NCBI RefSeq assembly: GCF_030020805.1
Contig: NZ_CP125098.1
Coordinates: forward strand, 1,344,001 to 1,408,000
Source: Paenibacillus sp. RC67
GTDB taxonomy: Bacteria; Bacillota; Bacilli; Paenibacillales; NBRC-103111
Direction: 5' to 3'
DNA length: 64,000 nt
Position 1 is the first letter of the stretch. The number at the start of each line of letters is the position of its first letter. The position numbers and the translations under genes are program-made. Below, in pieces: positions 8,713 through 17,222 of this stretch. A model generated the notes under the pieces. The model did not search any database. It worked only from the letters and a program-made list of their open reading frames with translations, and was not told the origin of the DNA.

Positions 8713-9603
8713 CTATGATGCAGCGGCTTGCACAGCCGTTCTGCGGTTGGATACGGCTACACCGATAAGAATTAGAATTCCTCCAGCGATTTGAACAATC
8801 TGTATGGTATCCCCAAGAACCAAATAAGCTACGATAATGGCAACAAAGGGGGGAATATTCATGAACATGGAACTGGTGGATGCCCCCACCTCGGATATGC
8901 CCTGATTCCACCAAAAACCTGCCAAGCCTTGGCCGAAAATCGCTGCACAAGCCAGCAGCAGCCACATGGTAATATGCAGGCTGAAATGCATATGCCCTTG
9001 ACTCGCTTCCCACAGAGCTGCGGGGGTCATCAAGACAGTACCCATTACGGTAGCAAAAATAGTGATATCATAGGAAGGCATACTGGTTGTCAGTTTACGG
9101 ATGAACAACAAGCTGACGGATAGGGCAATCATTGCCAGGAGCAGCAGGATATCTCCTTGTGATATGCCGATTGATTTGCCTCCGAACAACACAATAAGGA
9201 TGACACCTACCAAGGCTAAGCCAGCTCCAGTCAATTTGTTTACCGTGATCGCCTCCCTTAGAAAAATGCGGGCAAGCAGGGTGGTAGCTACAGGCGAAAG
9301 CGCAATGATAAGCGATGCATTGCCTGCAGTAGAGTGCTGAAGGCCCATGAAATAAAAGAATTGGTTGAACAGGGTACCAAACAGACCGGCAAATAGTAAG
9401 ATAAGCCACTCTTGAATGGTCGGACGCTTCATTTTCTTATTGATTAAAGCGATAGAAATTAAAAAGAGTGAGGTTAATACTAAGCGGGAGTAAGACAAGA
9501 AAATAGGAGAAAAATCTCTTAACAAATAGGCGCTCGCGACATAGTTGCATCCCCACAATAACGAGACGCCAAGCAAACGCCAAATTACAGCCTGATGGGC
9601 CAT
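8713..9603 (-). CDS. DMT superfamily EamA-type transporter
   Basis: A 296-residue inner-membrane transporter with ten predicted transmembrane segments in two EamA repeats. The first repeat begins LLGVSLLWGCNYVA and contains GLFGTLFNQFFYFMGL. The second contains AAIFGQGLAGFWWNQGISEVGAS and ends with the VQIAGGILILIGVAVSNR helix. An ATG at 9660 adds 19 residues, but AAAGGGA ahead of the ATG at 9603 and the family's short N-terminus favour 9603. It exports or exchanges amino acids, metabolites or drugs; the substrate is unknown. Confidence 0.85.
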   Translation of the reverse strand: MAHQAVIWRLLGVSLLWGCNYVASAYLLRDFSPIFLSYSRLVLTSLFLISIALINKKMKRPTIQEWLILLFAGLFGTLFNQFFYFMGLQHSTAGNASLIIALSPVATTLLARIFLREAITVNKLTGAGLALVGVILIVLFGGKSIGISQGDILLLLAMIALSVSLLFIRKLTTSMPSYDITIFATVMGTVLMTPAALWEASQGHMHFSLHITMWLLLACAAIFGQGLAGFWWNQGISEVGASTSSMFMNIPPFVAIIVAYLVLGDTIQIVQIAGGILILIGVAVSNRRTAVQAAAS

Positions 9604-10046
9604 GGTTGTAAAATCCCTTTCGATTTTCATGAATGATTCGTCCATTATAATCAGCGGCAAGATTAAATGTAAAATGAGAAATTCGGCAATTATTAAAGGA
9701 ATTCAAGCGTATGGCCTCATTGCTGCGAAGCAGCAAGTATTATTCTCAGGATTAGTGTTGTTCGAATACTCTAAGTCTCCCTAACGTGTAAATGGTTATC
9801 TATAGAGAAGTATCTGACAATGTTTTAGCCTTCATAGGGAGAAAACAAGAGCCCAATTAACGCGTTTTCGCGAAAGTCGGCTTTTTTGCTGTTTCGTTAT
9901 ATAATAGAATGGGTAATGTAAAAGAATGCCCTCTGCGGGGGCTAGTTTTGCTTTTTTTTCGGACATATCAACGAAAATCCGGACTAAAGTCCGAACTATA
10001 TGAGTAAGATGGATAGGGTATTTAAAGAGAAAGGGGGCTGCATGAA
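9604..10046. other. Divergent intergenic region with several small hairpins
   Basis: No coding region is supported. Visible are a TATAAT at 9900-9905 without a good -35, a CGCGTTTTCGCG hairpin inside a GCC/GGC stem ending in six Ts near 9850-9887, a GCCCTCTGCGGGGGC hairpin followed by a T tract near 9930-9957, and a CGGACTAAAGTCCG hairpin near 9980. It could hold the promoters of both flanking genes and possibly a short leader RNA for the kinase-like gene. Confidence 0.3.
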
Positions 10047-11363
10047 ATGGAAGACCGTATGGAACAAAGATATATCCCTGAGCAGCGGATCATACCGTTG
10101 GATGGCGGGATGGTTTATATGGGGAAAGATTTATCGTTAAATCGAAAGGTTATTCTGTATTCTCTCGAGATTCCGAACGAAGAGTTCGTTCAAATGTACA
10201 CGCAAATGATAGGGGAAGCATCCCAATTTACGGACAGAGCTTTTATACACATTTTAGATACGGGCTACAGCAGCACAGCCAACCGGTTAATCGCCGTATT
10301 AAAGCCGTGCAACGGCACGCTGCTGATTGAAGAGATCGACAAGAAAACGATGGCCTTTCCCGAAATGGTGTCGATCGTGCATAAGCTTGCGTTAGGCATG
10401 CAAAAAGCTCTGGAGGACGGCATCGTCGGATTTTCCGTTCGTCCGGATAATATATGGCTGGATTTTGAAAGACATCCGGTTATTATGAATTATTGGGAGC
10501 AGGGCGCGGTATCGCAGCGCGGGACTAGGGGCTTAAGCAGCTTGCTGCTGCAAATGCTCGTAGGCTCAACAGAGACAACGTATAGTGTGGAGGATTCCGA
10601 GGTACAGCAAGCGCTCAGAACCATTCCGGCAGAACAAAAAAACGTGCTCGTTCCGTTGATTCAGCAGGCGATGACAGAGGATGTTCCGTTAAAATTATTC
10701 ATTGCTCAGCTAGCTCGTATTGTCATCATGAGAAGCACACAGACCTTGACCAAGACAGCAGAACCGGAATCGAGGAAAAAGCCGGTTTCGACCGTGATGA
10801 AAGCACCGTTGGAGGAAATGCCTGCCCGCAAGAAGGCGGTAAACGTAGACGAGCCTGTAAGGAATATGGCTAAAGCGGAGGAAGAAGACGAGGAAGAGGA
10901 AGAGACCCGGGGAATTACAGTGGGCAGTGTAATGAAAAAGCTGCTCTTCATCGGTGGAGCGATCGTCGTCATCGGAATTTGCTCGGTGCTTATTTTGATG
11001 GGGCTTATTGAGACGTTGAAGCCTGATAAAGGCTATATTCCTCCGAGCAACGCCGTTACGGAGACGACTCCGACACCCGAGCCGTCAGCAACACCCAAGC
11101 CGGATGCGCCGAAGGAGACGAAGCAGCCTGATAGTGGTGGCAGCAGCGTGAAGCCTGATGGCAGTCCGACCAAAGTACCTAATTTCATAGGCATGACAGA
11201 GAGTGAAGCTCATCAAGCCGCTCTTGCTGCCGGTCTGCATTACAGTTTTGTTATGGAAAGCAATGGCATGGAGAAGGGGAAAATATTTAAACAGGACCCG
11301 CAGTCGAATGCGGATGCCAAAGTGGGAGATAATGTCGTTTTTTCCATCAGTAAGGGACCATAA
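10047..11363 (+). CDS. Pseudokinase membrane protein with PASTA domain
   Basis: A 438-residue protein arranged like a bacterial PknB/PrkC Ser/Thr kinase. It has a cytosolic kinase-like domain (residues about 10-225), an acidic linker (EEEDEEEEE), one transmembrane helix (about 300-322), a Pro/Thr-rich extracellular stalk and one PASTA domain (about 370-438, VPNFIGMTESEAHQAALAAG). The kinase core is degenerate. No glycine-rich loop or VAxK Lys is seen, the catalytic loop reads GFSVRPDNIWLD in place of HRDxKPxN, and there is no DFG. It is therefore probably a peptidoglycan- or beta-lactam-sensing scaffold rather than an enzyme. AGGGGG supports the start. Confidence 0.8.
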   Translation: MEDRMEQRYIPEQRIIPLDGGMVYMGKDLSLNRKVILYSLEIPNEEFVQMYTQMIGEASQFTDRAFIHILDTGYSSTANRLIAVLKPCNGTLLIEEIDKKTMAFPEMVSIVHKLALGMQKALEDGIVGFSVRPDNIWLDFERHPVIMNYWEQGAVSQRGTRGLSSLLLQMLVGSTETTYSVEDSEVQQALRTIPAEQKNVLVPLIQQAMTEDVPLKLFIAQLARIVIMRSTQTLTKTAEPESRKKPVSTVMKAPLEEMPARKKAVNVDEPVRNMAKAEEEDEEEEETRGITVGSVMKKLLFIGGAIVVIGICSVLILMGLIETLKPDKGYIPPSNAVTETTPTPEPSATPKPDAPKETKQPDSGGSSVKPDGSPTKVPNFIGMTESEAHQAALAAGLHYSFVMESNGMEKGKIFKQDPQSNADAKVGDNVVFSISKGP

Positions 11364-11400
11364 CATTTGTTTTAAATGCCTTAACATTTTGAAATGAAGA

Positions 11401-11440
11401 AGCCCGATAAATCGCTACAAGGCGAATTTATCGGGCTTTG
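11401..11440 (+). terminator. Intrinsic terminator of the pseudokinase gene
   Basis: Arms AGCCCGATAAAT (11401-11412) and ATTTATCGGGCT (11426-11437), then a T-rich stretch. It lies 37 bases downstream of the stop codon. Confidence 0.85.
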
Positions 11441-11621
11441 TTTCACATTATAGAATTTCGGAGCTCCTCGCAAAGTACTTGAATCAGCTTCGAAGCCAAG
11501 ACCTACTACCCTGGAAATATCTCTTGCTACCCCATTTCCACTCCCCATGGTGGAGTGTAAGTGGCATGGGTGGCTTTGTGGGGGAGCCTTTTGATGGTAC
11601 CTGTTTTAGTATGGAATGCTA

Positions 11622-12749
11622 TTAAGTATAGGGAAGTCCGTTTAGCTGCGGCAGCGGGATGGACTTCCAACCCGGGAGCTGCTTGGCATGCGCGGATTCA
11701 GGGTCGAACAGCAGAGAGACTAGGTCCTCTGCGGATAGCTCTAGGCTGACGCTTCCATCCGGAAGCGTCACGCGATGTTGGCCTTCCTGCAGGGCAGTGA
11801 CTGCAGGAACAGGGCTGCCGCTCGCGCGCAAATAGGGAGCGGCTTGCTCGAGCAGGCGCTCGGCGCTTACGACGAACACGGTTCCGCTGTTCGTCCCCGG
11901 CGTCGAGGCTAAGCCTGCCTCGCGCAGCAGCTGCATGAGCTCGTGCTCATGCCAGCCGACCGCAACCTTGAGCTCCGCAAGGTTGAAGCGCTCTACCGCG
12001 TCGGCGAGCAGCGCGCCGACGGCTTCAGCCGGGCCGGCCCACTCGGTGGCCGTCGGCTGTCTCTTGCTGTGATAGCGGCCGGGGGCCTCGATCACAGCGT
12101 AGCTGTCCACGCCGCCGCCAACTGGGGCGGCGACGAGCACCTGCTGCGCCAGCTTCGTGCAGCTGGCGTGGGCCTCCGCACCGAGCAGCCGCTGCAGCTC
12201 GGTGACGCTTTGCGCGAACGCGACATCGCTTGCGTTCGCGGCAGCCTGCATCGCGAACGCGTCTGTCGGCGCGTGCGGGCGGACCGTGCGGCCGCTAGCC
12301 CCCGCGGTTAACGAGCGCAGCCGGGCTGCGCCTGCTGCGTCCAGCGTGAACCGCTCCGTGCGGCCGAAGTGATAGCAGTGCGCCCGCGTGTACAACGATC
12401 GGTCGCCTGAGATAAACACCAGCGAAGCGCCGGCCTGTTCGGCATGCTGCTTGCATAGATCCAGCAGGCGGCCTGCGGTGCCTTGGCCGCGGTAATCCGG
12501 ATGGGTGCATACCGAACCCATCGAGAACACGTTCAGCCGCGCGTCGCCTACTTGCAGCACGAACGGGACGAAGCCCATGAAGGAGACGAGCTTGTCTTCG
12601 ACGAAGGCTCCATAGGAATGGCTCTGCCCTGGCGAGAAAATAAGCGGGAAGGCGGTGCCCATCGAGACTTGCTCGGCATCGCGGAAAATATCGTCCGCCA
12701 ATTGGACGGCTTGATTCAATTCACTGCTCTGTACCAATCGAAATTCCAC
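11622..12749 (-). CDS. GNAT acetyltransferase, Eis-like multi-domain type
   Basis: A 375-residue protein. The N-terminal GNAT domain has the acetyl-CoA loop CTHPDYRGQGTAGRLLDLC near residue 80, and FVISGDRSLYTRAHCYHFGR follows. A second GNAT-like region and an SCP2-like tail give the Eis-type three-part layout, though short. The start is GTG at 12749 with GGGAGG nine bases upstream. It is the last gene of the leftward D-amino-acid operon, 95 bases after RidA, so it may N-acetylate an amine or amino acid. The middle of the gene (about 11.85-12.45 kb) is far more GC-rich than its surroundings. Confidence 0.7.
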   Translation of the reverse strand: MEFRLVQSSELNQAVQLADDIFRDAEQVSMGTAFPLIFSPGQSHSYGAFVEDKLVSFMGFVPFVLQVGDARLNVFSMGSVCTHPDYRGQGTAGRLLDLCKQHAEQAGASLVFISGDRSLYTRAHCYHFGRTERFTLDAAGAARLRSLTAGASGRTVRPHAPTDAFAMQAAANASDVAFAQSVTELQRLLGAEAHASCTKLAQQVLVAAPVGGGVDSYAVIEAPGRYHSKRQPTATEWAGPAEAVGALLADAVERFNLAELKVAVGWHEHELMQLLREAGLASTPGTNSGTVFVVSAERLLEQAAPYLRASGSPVPAVTALQEGQHRVTLPDGSVSLELSAEDLVSLLFDPESAHAKQLPGWKSIPLPQLNGLPYT

Positions 12750-12844
12750 TTCTAGCGCCTCCCATATGGATCATGTCCATTGTTGTTATGTTAAGTATGC
12801 GATCATGGATGTCTCTACTTGAATGTATACTCGCAAGGGAGCGC

Positions 12845-13309
12845 TTAGTCGCGGATTTCCACGATGATTTCGATCTCTACCGGCGTATGGAATGGCAGAT
12901 CGCTCGTGCCGATAGCGGAGCGGGCATGGCGGCCGTCCTCACCGAACACTTCGACGAGCAGGTTGGAGGCGCCGTTCATAACATAAGGCTGGTCACCGAA
13001 GCCTGGCGCGCTGTTCACGAATCCGAGCAGCTTGACGATTTGAACGACGCGGTCCAGATCGCCGAGGTAGCCTTTCAGTACGGCCAGGCAGTTAATGATG
13101 ACCTGCCGCGCTGCTTCTTGGCCTTGTTCTATAGTAAGGTCGCTTCCTATCTTGCCTTCATACATCAGCTCTCCGTTGATTCGGCAATCCTGCCCGGATA
13201 AGTACAGCAGGTTGCCTGTGCGTTTGCATGGAACGTAGGTGAAACGAGGCTCCGGGGATGGGGGAAGGACGATGCCCATGTCCAATAATTTTTGTTCGAC
13301 TTTGCTCAT
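12845..13309 (-). CDS. RidA/YjgF/UK114 family protein
   Basis: A 154-residue chorismate-mutase-fold protein of the RidA superfamily. Segments include the GNLLYLSGQDCRINGELMYEG strand, QGQEAARQVIINCLAVLKG and VEIEIIVEIRD at the C-terminus. RidA proteins hydrolyse reactive enamine/imine intermediates made by PLP enzymes, which fits its place beside a D-amino-acid PLP enzyme and a D-aminoacylase. The usual catalytic Arg of archetypal RidA is not obvious, so this may be another subfamily. GGAGG lies nine bases before the ATG. Confidence 0.85.
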   Translation of the reverse strand: MSKVEQKLLDMGIVLPPSPEPRFTYVPCKRTGNLLYLSGQDCRINGELMYEGKIGSDLTIEQGQEAARQVIINCLAVLKGYLGDLDRVVQIVKLLGFVNSAPGFGDQPYVMNGASNLLVEVFGEDGRHARSAIGTSDLPFHTPVEIEIIVEIRD

Positions 13310-13376
13310 AAATGATGACCTCCATATAATTGGGTATGATGCTGAATGGGTTGTACTTTATCAAAATGAATAAGGA

Positions 13377-14981
13377 CTAGTGGCTGCAGCAATGGTGCGC
13401 ACGAATCAGAACGCCTTCTCTGGCATGAGTATGCCGATTGCCGAGCAGCGTCGGTTTGCCGCCGACCAGCACGTGAGAGAAACCTGCCGGATATTGACGT
13501 GGATCCTCGAAGGTTGCGTTGTCCTGAATGGTTTCCGGGTCAAACACCGCAATGTCGGCGGCATAGCCGGGGACCAGCAGACCGCGTTTGCCGAGCTTGA
13601 ATCGCTGCACCGGGAACGATGTCAGCTTGCGAACAGCTTGCTCCATTGTCAGCACCTTGTCCTCACGCACATATTTGGCAAAGACGCGCGGGAAGGTTCC
13701 ATACAGCCGCGGATGAGGCTTACCGGTTTCGCAGGTCAGGCTATCCGACGCAATCAGCGATCGCTCGTAGCCGATAACCTGCTTCACATCCTCGTCGGCC
13801 ATGTGGAAATAGACGATGGAGATGCGGCCCTGCTCTTCGAGCAGCAGATCCATCATGCAATCGGCCGGATGCAGGCCGCGTTCCTCACTGATTTCTGCCA
13901 AGTGCTTGCCTTCGAGATGACGATTCGCTTCGTTATGCACGGCGGAAATAAAGACGCTCTGCCAACCGGTGGAGCACACCAGGTTGTCCCAGTCCTTCTG
14001 CTCCTGTCCCAGTTCTTCACGGATGCGTTGGCGCAAACGGGGATCCCGGAAGCGTTCGAGTACGCTTTCGATACCGCCTTCCAATGCCCATGGAGGGAGG
14101 ACGGTTGTCAGTGTTGTGGAGCCGGCGTTGTAAGGGTAGACGTCGCAGGTGACATCCAGTCCGCGGGAGCGTGCGTCCTCTATAAGCTCCATCGCTTCCA
14201 GCACTTTGCCCCAATTGATTTTACCCGCTGCCTTCAAATGGCTGATGTGCAGGGATACGCCGGCTTTCTCGGCAATCCATATGACCTCCTTGACGGAAGG
14301 AATCAGGTTATTCCCCTCGCCCCGGATGTGGGTGGAGAACAGTCCGTTGTACTTGGGCAGTACGGAGCATAGCTCGGCAATTTCCTCCTTGGACGTATAG
14401 CTTCCGGGCGCATACAGCAGTCCGATGGAGAAGCCGATAGCACCGGCCTTCAGTCCTTCCTCCAGCATGTGCTTCATAAGCTTCAGCTCCTGGGAAGTCG
14501 CCGGGCGATTGGCAAAGCCCATCACTGCAATACGCAGCGCCCCGTGAGCTACGTAGGTGGCGATGTTCTCTGAAGGGGAAGAATTAGAAAGCGTTTGCAT
14601 GTACTGCTCGACGGTTTCCCATGGCCATTCCCAGGATGTTTTCCCAAGCACCGGCTGAACATAGCTTTGCAGCAGCTCTGCCTGTTCCCGGACGAATGGA
14701 GCGGGGGCGAGCCCGCAGTTGCCGACCACTTCCGTTGTCACGCCTTGGCGAATTTTTATTTCGCTGAACGGATGATCCAGAATCATAAGATCGGAATGAC
14801 AGTGGCCGTCAATAAAGCCAGGGGAGATCACCTGCCTGTGGACGTTGATCATCTCGTGCGCCTCCATATCCAGCTGCCCCACAGCTGCAATTTGCCCGTC
14901 TTTCACACCTACATCTCCGATAAACCAGGGATTTCCCGTACCATCGACAATACGTCCGTTTTTCAAGATAAGATCCAGCAT
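13377..14981 (-). CDS. N-acyl-D-amino-acid deacylase (D-aminoacylase), amidohydrolase family
   Basis: A 534-residue metal-dependent amidohydrolase. The N-terminal ILKNGRIVDGTGNPWFIGDV small beta domain leads to the metal-binding FIDGHCHSD near residue 58. NCGLAPAP supplies the Cys ligand seen in D-aminoacylases, and STHIRGEGN, HISHLKAAG and the later SDSLTC contribute further ligands. The family releases D-amino acids from N-acyl-D-amino acids. AGGAGG lies upstream of the ATG. It sits between the DSD-like enzyme and RidA, consistent with D-amino-acid salvage, perhaps from peptidoglycan or antibiotics. Confidence 0.9.
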   Translation of the reverse strand: MLDLILKNGRIVDGTGNPWFIGDVGVKDGQIAAVGQLDMEAHEMINVHRQVISPGFIDGHCHSDLMILDHPFSEIKIRQGVTTEVVGNCGLAPAPFVREQAELLQSYVQPVLGKTSWEWPWETVEQYMQTLSNSSPSENIATYVAHGALRIAVMGFANRPATSQELKLMKHMLEEGLKAGAIGFSIGLLYAPGSYTSKEEIAELCSVLPKYNGLFSTHIRGEGNNLIPSVKEVIWIAEKAGVSLHISHLKAAGKINWGKVLEAMELIEDARSRGLDVTCDVYPYNAGSTTLTTVLPPWALEGGIESVLERFRDPRLRQRIREELGQEQKDWDNLVCSTGWQSVFISAVHNEANRHLEGKHLAEISEERGLHPADCMMDLLLEEQGRISIVYFHMADEDVKQVIGYERSLIASDSLTCETGKPHPRLYGTFPRVFAKYVREDKVLTMEQAVRKLTSFPVQRFKLGKRGLLVPGYAADIAVFDPETIQDNATFEDPRQYPAGFSHVLVGGKPTLLGNRHTHAREGVLIRAHHCCSH

Positions 14982-15266
14982 AGGGTTTGTAACCTCCTGA
15001 AGGTTTCCTTTTTATTTCGCGCAGGATAGTCCGAATTTGCTAAAGAATGCATGCAATGGATGATTTCGGTTCATGAAATATGATTTTGATTATCTGACTA
15101 AGAAGTGGCAAAATTCATAATTTTCCGATAACAATATCCGCAGCTTTACTCAGCAAAGCAGAAGCCTGCTGGGTAAGCCTTCCTAAAGGGAGCATCCACC
15201 GGTTCCAGATTTCTTGATATATCTTTAAAGGGCTACAAGTCTCAGAGATACGGTTTCATCCTAGCT
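14982..15266 (-). other. Intergenic gap with a coding-like remnant
   Basis: The operon has a 285-base gap here. On the minus strand a frame from about 15250 to the stop at 15115-15117 reads like protein: IWNRWMLPLGRLTQQAS, then ALLSKAADIVIGKL. It has no good upstream start except an internal ATG. It may be the tail of a decayed gene or a very short peptide; I do not recognise it. The strong ribosome site of the deacylase gene lies at the end of the gap. Confidence 0.25.
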
Positions 15267-16391
15267 CTATTCGAGCATTCCCCGTCCCAATACATCGAAT
15301 GGCTCCAGCTTGTCACCTTGCTGGAAAAAGACACGATTATGCAAATTAACGGTACTGCAAATATGATTCGGAATAATATGAAGCCGATCCCCAACCTTCA
15401 AATCTGCACGCTGTGCGTCAGGGCCAAGCCGCAGCATGCCATGCTCTTCGGACATTCTCTCCAATATGGCGTCCTCCAGACCAATGACATGACCGAAGCC
15501 CTGCAGAAGGAGCGGCTCGGTGTTTGGCTGCACATCGGTCGCGAATGTTTTGCTGCCTCCGTCGATGACGGCCAGGTCTGCCGATGGACGGCTCACGACC
15601 GTAACCAGCACACTGCCTGCACAGTCCTCTATCCCGCACACGCCAAAGCGGGCTTGCATCCGATCCTGAAATACGTAGGTTCCCGGACGAATTTCGGTAA
15701 CGCCTTCAACGGCTGCGGCGTATGCTCCTGTCGGAGTGGAGCCGACGCTGACATCGGTAATAGGAATGCCTTGAGCGCGAATGCGGTCAGCAAGCTCTAC
15801 CATCAACCGGCCCTCTTCCTCACCGGCGCTTTTCAAATCCATAGTGGGCTTCTTGTTCATCAAGGCACCGCGGAATGTATAAATGCCGGTAAGACGCAGT
15901 GACTCCATTCCATGGATTCGAGCTGCCAGAGCCAAGGCGTCCTCGTACAATACTCCCGTCCGCCGCAAGCCCGTATCGATCTCCAGCCGCACGTTCAGCG
16001 TATGACCGAGCTTTGCAGCCGTCTGCGACAGCAGCAGGGCGCCTGCCTCGCTGTCTACCCCGAGAATAAGGACTATTTGCTTGCTCAGAGCTATAGCGCG
16101 CTCAATTTTGGGGACGGTGACCAGCGGATAAGCAATGAAGATGCTGGAAATCCCATGCTGAGTCATCACTTCTGCTTCGGAAACTTTAGCGACCGTAATG
16201 CCTACGGCTCCTGCTTCGATTTGCTGATGAGCGACATGAGGCATTTTATGGGTTTTGGCATGGGGGCGCAGGTTTACCTGATGCCGGCTGGCGGTGTGCG
16301 CCATGGTCTGAATGTTATGCTTCATGATCTCGTCATGGATGATGATGCAGGGCGTTTCAGGTACAAAGGACGAAGCTCCGGTATGGTTCAT
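15267..16391 (-). CDS. D-threonine aldolase / D-serine dehydratase-like PLP enzyme
   Basis: A 374-residue fold-type III PLP enzyme with an alanine-racemase-like N-terminal barrel. The PLP lysine lies in LRPHAKTHKMP near residue 47. The phosphate-binding and sugar-pocket segments include VSVGSTPT and EIRPGTYVF. The C-terminal DSD1 zinc pair appears as IPNHICSTVNL (His and Cys). Family members cleave D-threonine to glycine and acetaldehyde or dehydrate D-serine. Its ATG overlaps the TGA of the upstream regulator gene (ATGA), so translation is coupled. It heads the enzyme part of the D-amino-acid operon. Confidence 0.88.
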   Translation of the reverse strand: MNHTGASSFVPETPCIIIHDEIMKHNIQTMAHTASRHQVNLRPHAKTHKMPHVAHQQIEAGAVGITVAKVSEAEVMTQHGISSIFIAYPLVTVPKIERAIALSKQIVLILGVDSEAGALLLSQTAAKLGHTLNVRLEIDTGLRRTGVLYEDALALAARIHGMESLRLTGIYTFRGALMNKKPTMDLKSAGEEEGRLMVELADRIRAQGIPITDVSVGSTPTGAYAAAVEGVTEIRPGTYVFQDRMQARFGVCGIEDCAGSVLVTVVSRPSADLAVIDGGSKTFATDVQPNTEPLLLQGFGHVIGLEDAILERMSEEHGMLRLGPDAQRADLKVGDRLHIIPNHICSTVNLHNRVFFQQGDKLEPFDVLGRGMLE

Positions 16392-17054
16392 GCTTCCTCA
16401 TTCCCTTCCGATTCCAGTAGTGTTTTGCCTTCCTCCAAGTAGTTATACAAGGTATACTTGGAAATATTCAAATAACTCCAAATTTTCTCGCCGCCTTTTT
16501 TAATCAGGAACGCTCCCTTTGCGGTCGAGCAGCTGAATCATCTTCATCTTGTCTTCCTTGGTCATGACGGCTACCGGTTTGCCTATCTGCTCCTGTGCTT
16601 CCTGGATCAAAGCGTCGAGCAGATCACTTACGTTGCTGACGAACGATTCCTTCACTTCAGTCTGCAGACCAGTGGAGGTAAGGGAGTGGAGTGTTTTCTC
16701 CGCCATCATTAGCTCGGTAATATCAAAGTTAATGCACAGCGCTCCGATCGTTTTGCCCTCATTGTTTTTCATATACATGGACGTCGAGCGAAGAATGCGG
16801 CCGTCCTTGGTCTGAGTGACGTAATTGAATTTGTTGCCGTCGACATGGTTGCCGCGCAGCAGCTCCAGACCGAGATTCGTGCCGGGATCGCCGACCTTAC
16901 GACCGGTAATATGACCGTTCTCTATCGCTGTAATCGTGCTTTCATACGAGCCTGTCAGGTCATGCAGCACGACCTCGCAATTGTCGCCGAATTGGGCCGC
17001 GATGCCCTTCACCAGACTGTTCAGAAATTCGGATTCCTCACGGATATGCTCCAT
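16388..17054 (-). pseudogene. YheO/DauR-type PAS-HTH regulator, frameshifted
   Basis: The PAS_6 sensor domain (EFLNSLVKGIAAQFGDNCEV through GALCINFDITELM) is intact from ATG 17054, which follows AAAGGAGG. The frame then stops at 16500. The next frame continues without a break as KKGGEKIWSYLNISKYTLYN and ends in the ATGA overlap with the downstream gene, giving the complete HTH_22 DNA-binding domain. The total span of 667 bases is 3n+1. One extra G in the GGGA run at 16515-16517 explains the break. DauR of this family represses D-arginine catabolism, so control of this D-amino-acid operon is expected. It is either truly broken or a base-call error. Confidence 0.85.
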
Positions 17055-17105
17055 AGGTAAGTGCACCTCCTTTCTCCCGACTATCACGGGACTGTTATGA
17101 GAACG

Positions 17106-17133
17106 ATAGTATCACATCCGTTTTAAATGTCAA
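17106..17133 (-). promoter_or_regulatory. Sigma-A promoter of the D-amino-acid operon
   Basis: On the minus strand TTGACA (17133-17128) and TACTAT (17111-17106) are 16 bases apart. A short inverted repeat CAAAC-AAAAA-GTTTG overlaps the -35 and extends to 17145, and could bind the regulator. It lies 51 bases upstream of the regulator start codon. Confidence 0.65.
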
Positions 17134-17222
17134 ACAAAAAGTTTGTTCGAAAGAAAAAAAGTATGTTAGTATACAAATAATGATGAATGCGATTACAAAA
17201 AAAGTGGCTGGGGGAACCTATC

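Noticed and set aside
12773..13201. 142-residue plus-strand open frame
   Set aside because: Antisense to RidA with low-complexity acidic sequence; RidA has a family match and a good ribosome site.
13380..14372. 330-residue plus-strand open frame
   Set aside because: It lies entirely opposite the D-aminoacylase gene, has no ribosome site and no recognisable domain; it is an antisense shadow.
17187..17222. Longer start for the sensor kinase
   Set aside because: The 12 extra residues lack a ribosome site, whereas GGGGGA is well placed before the ATG at 17223.
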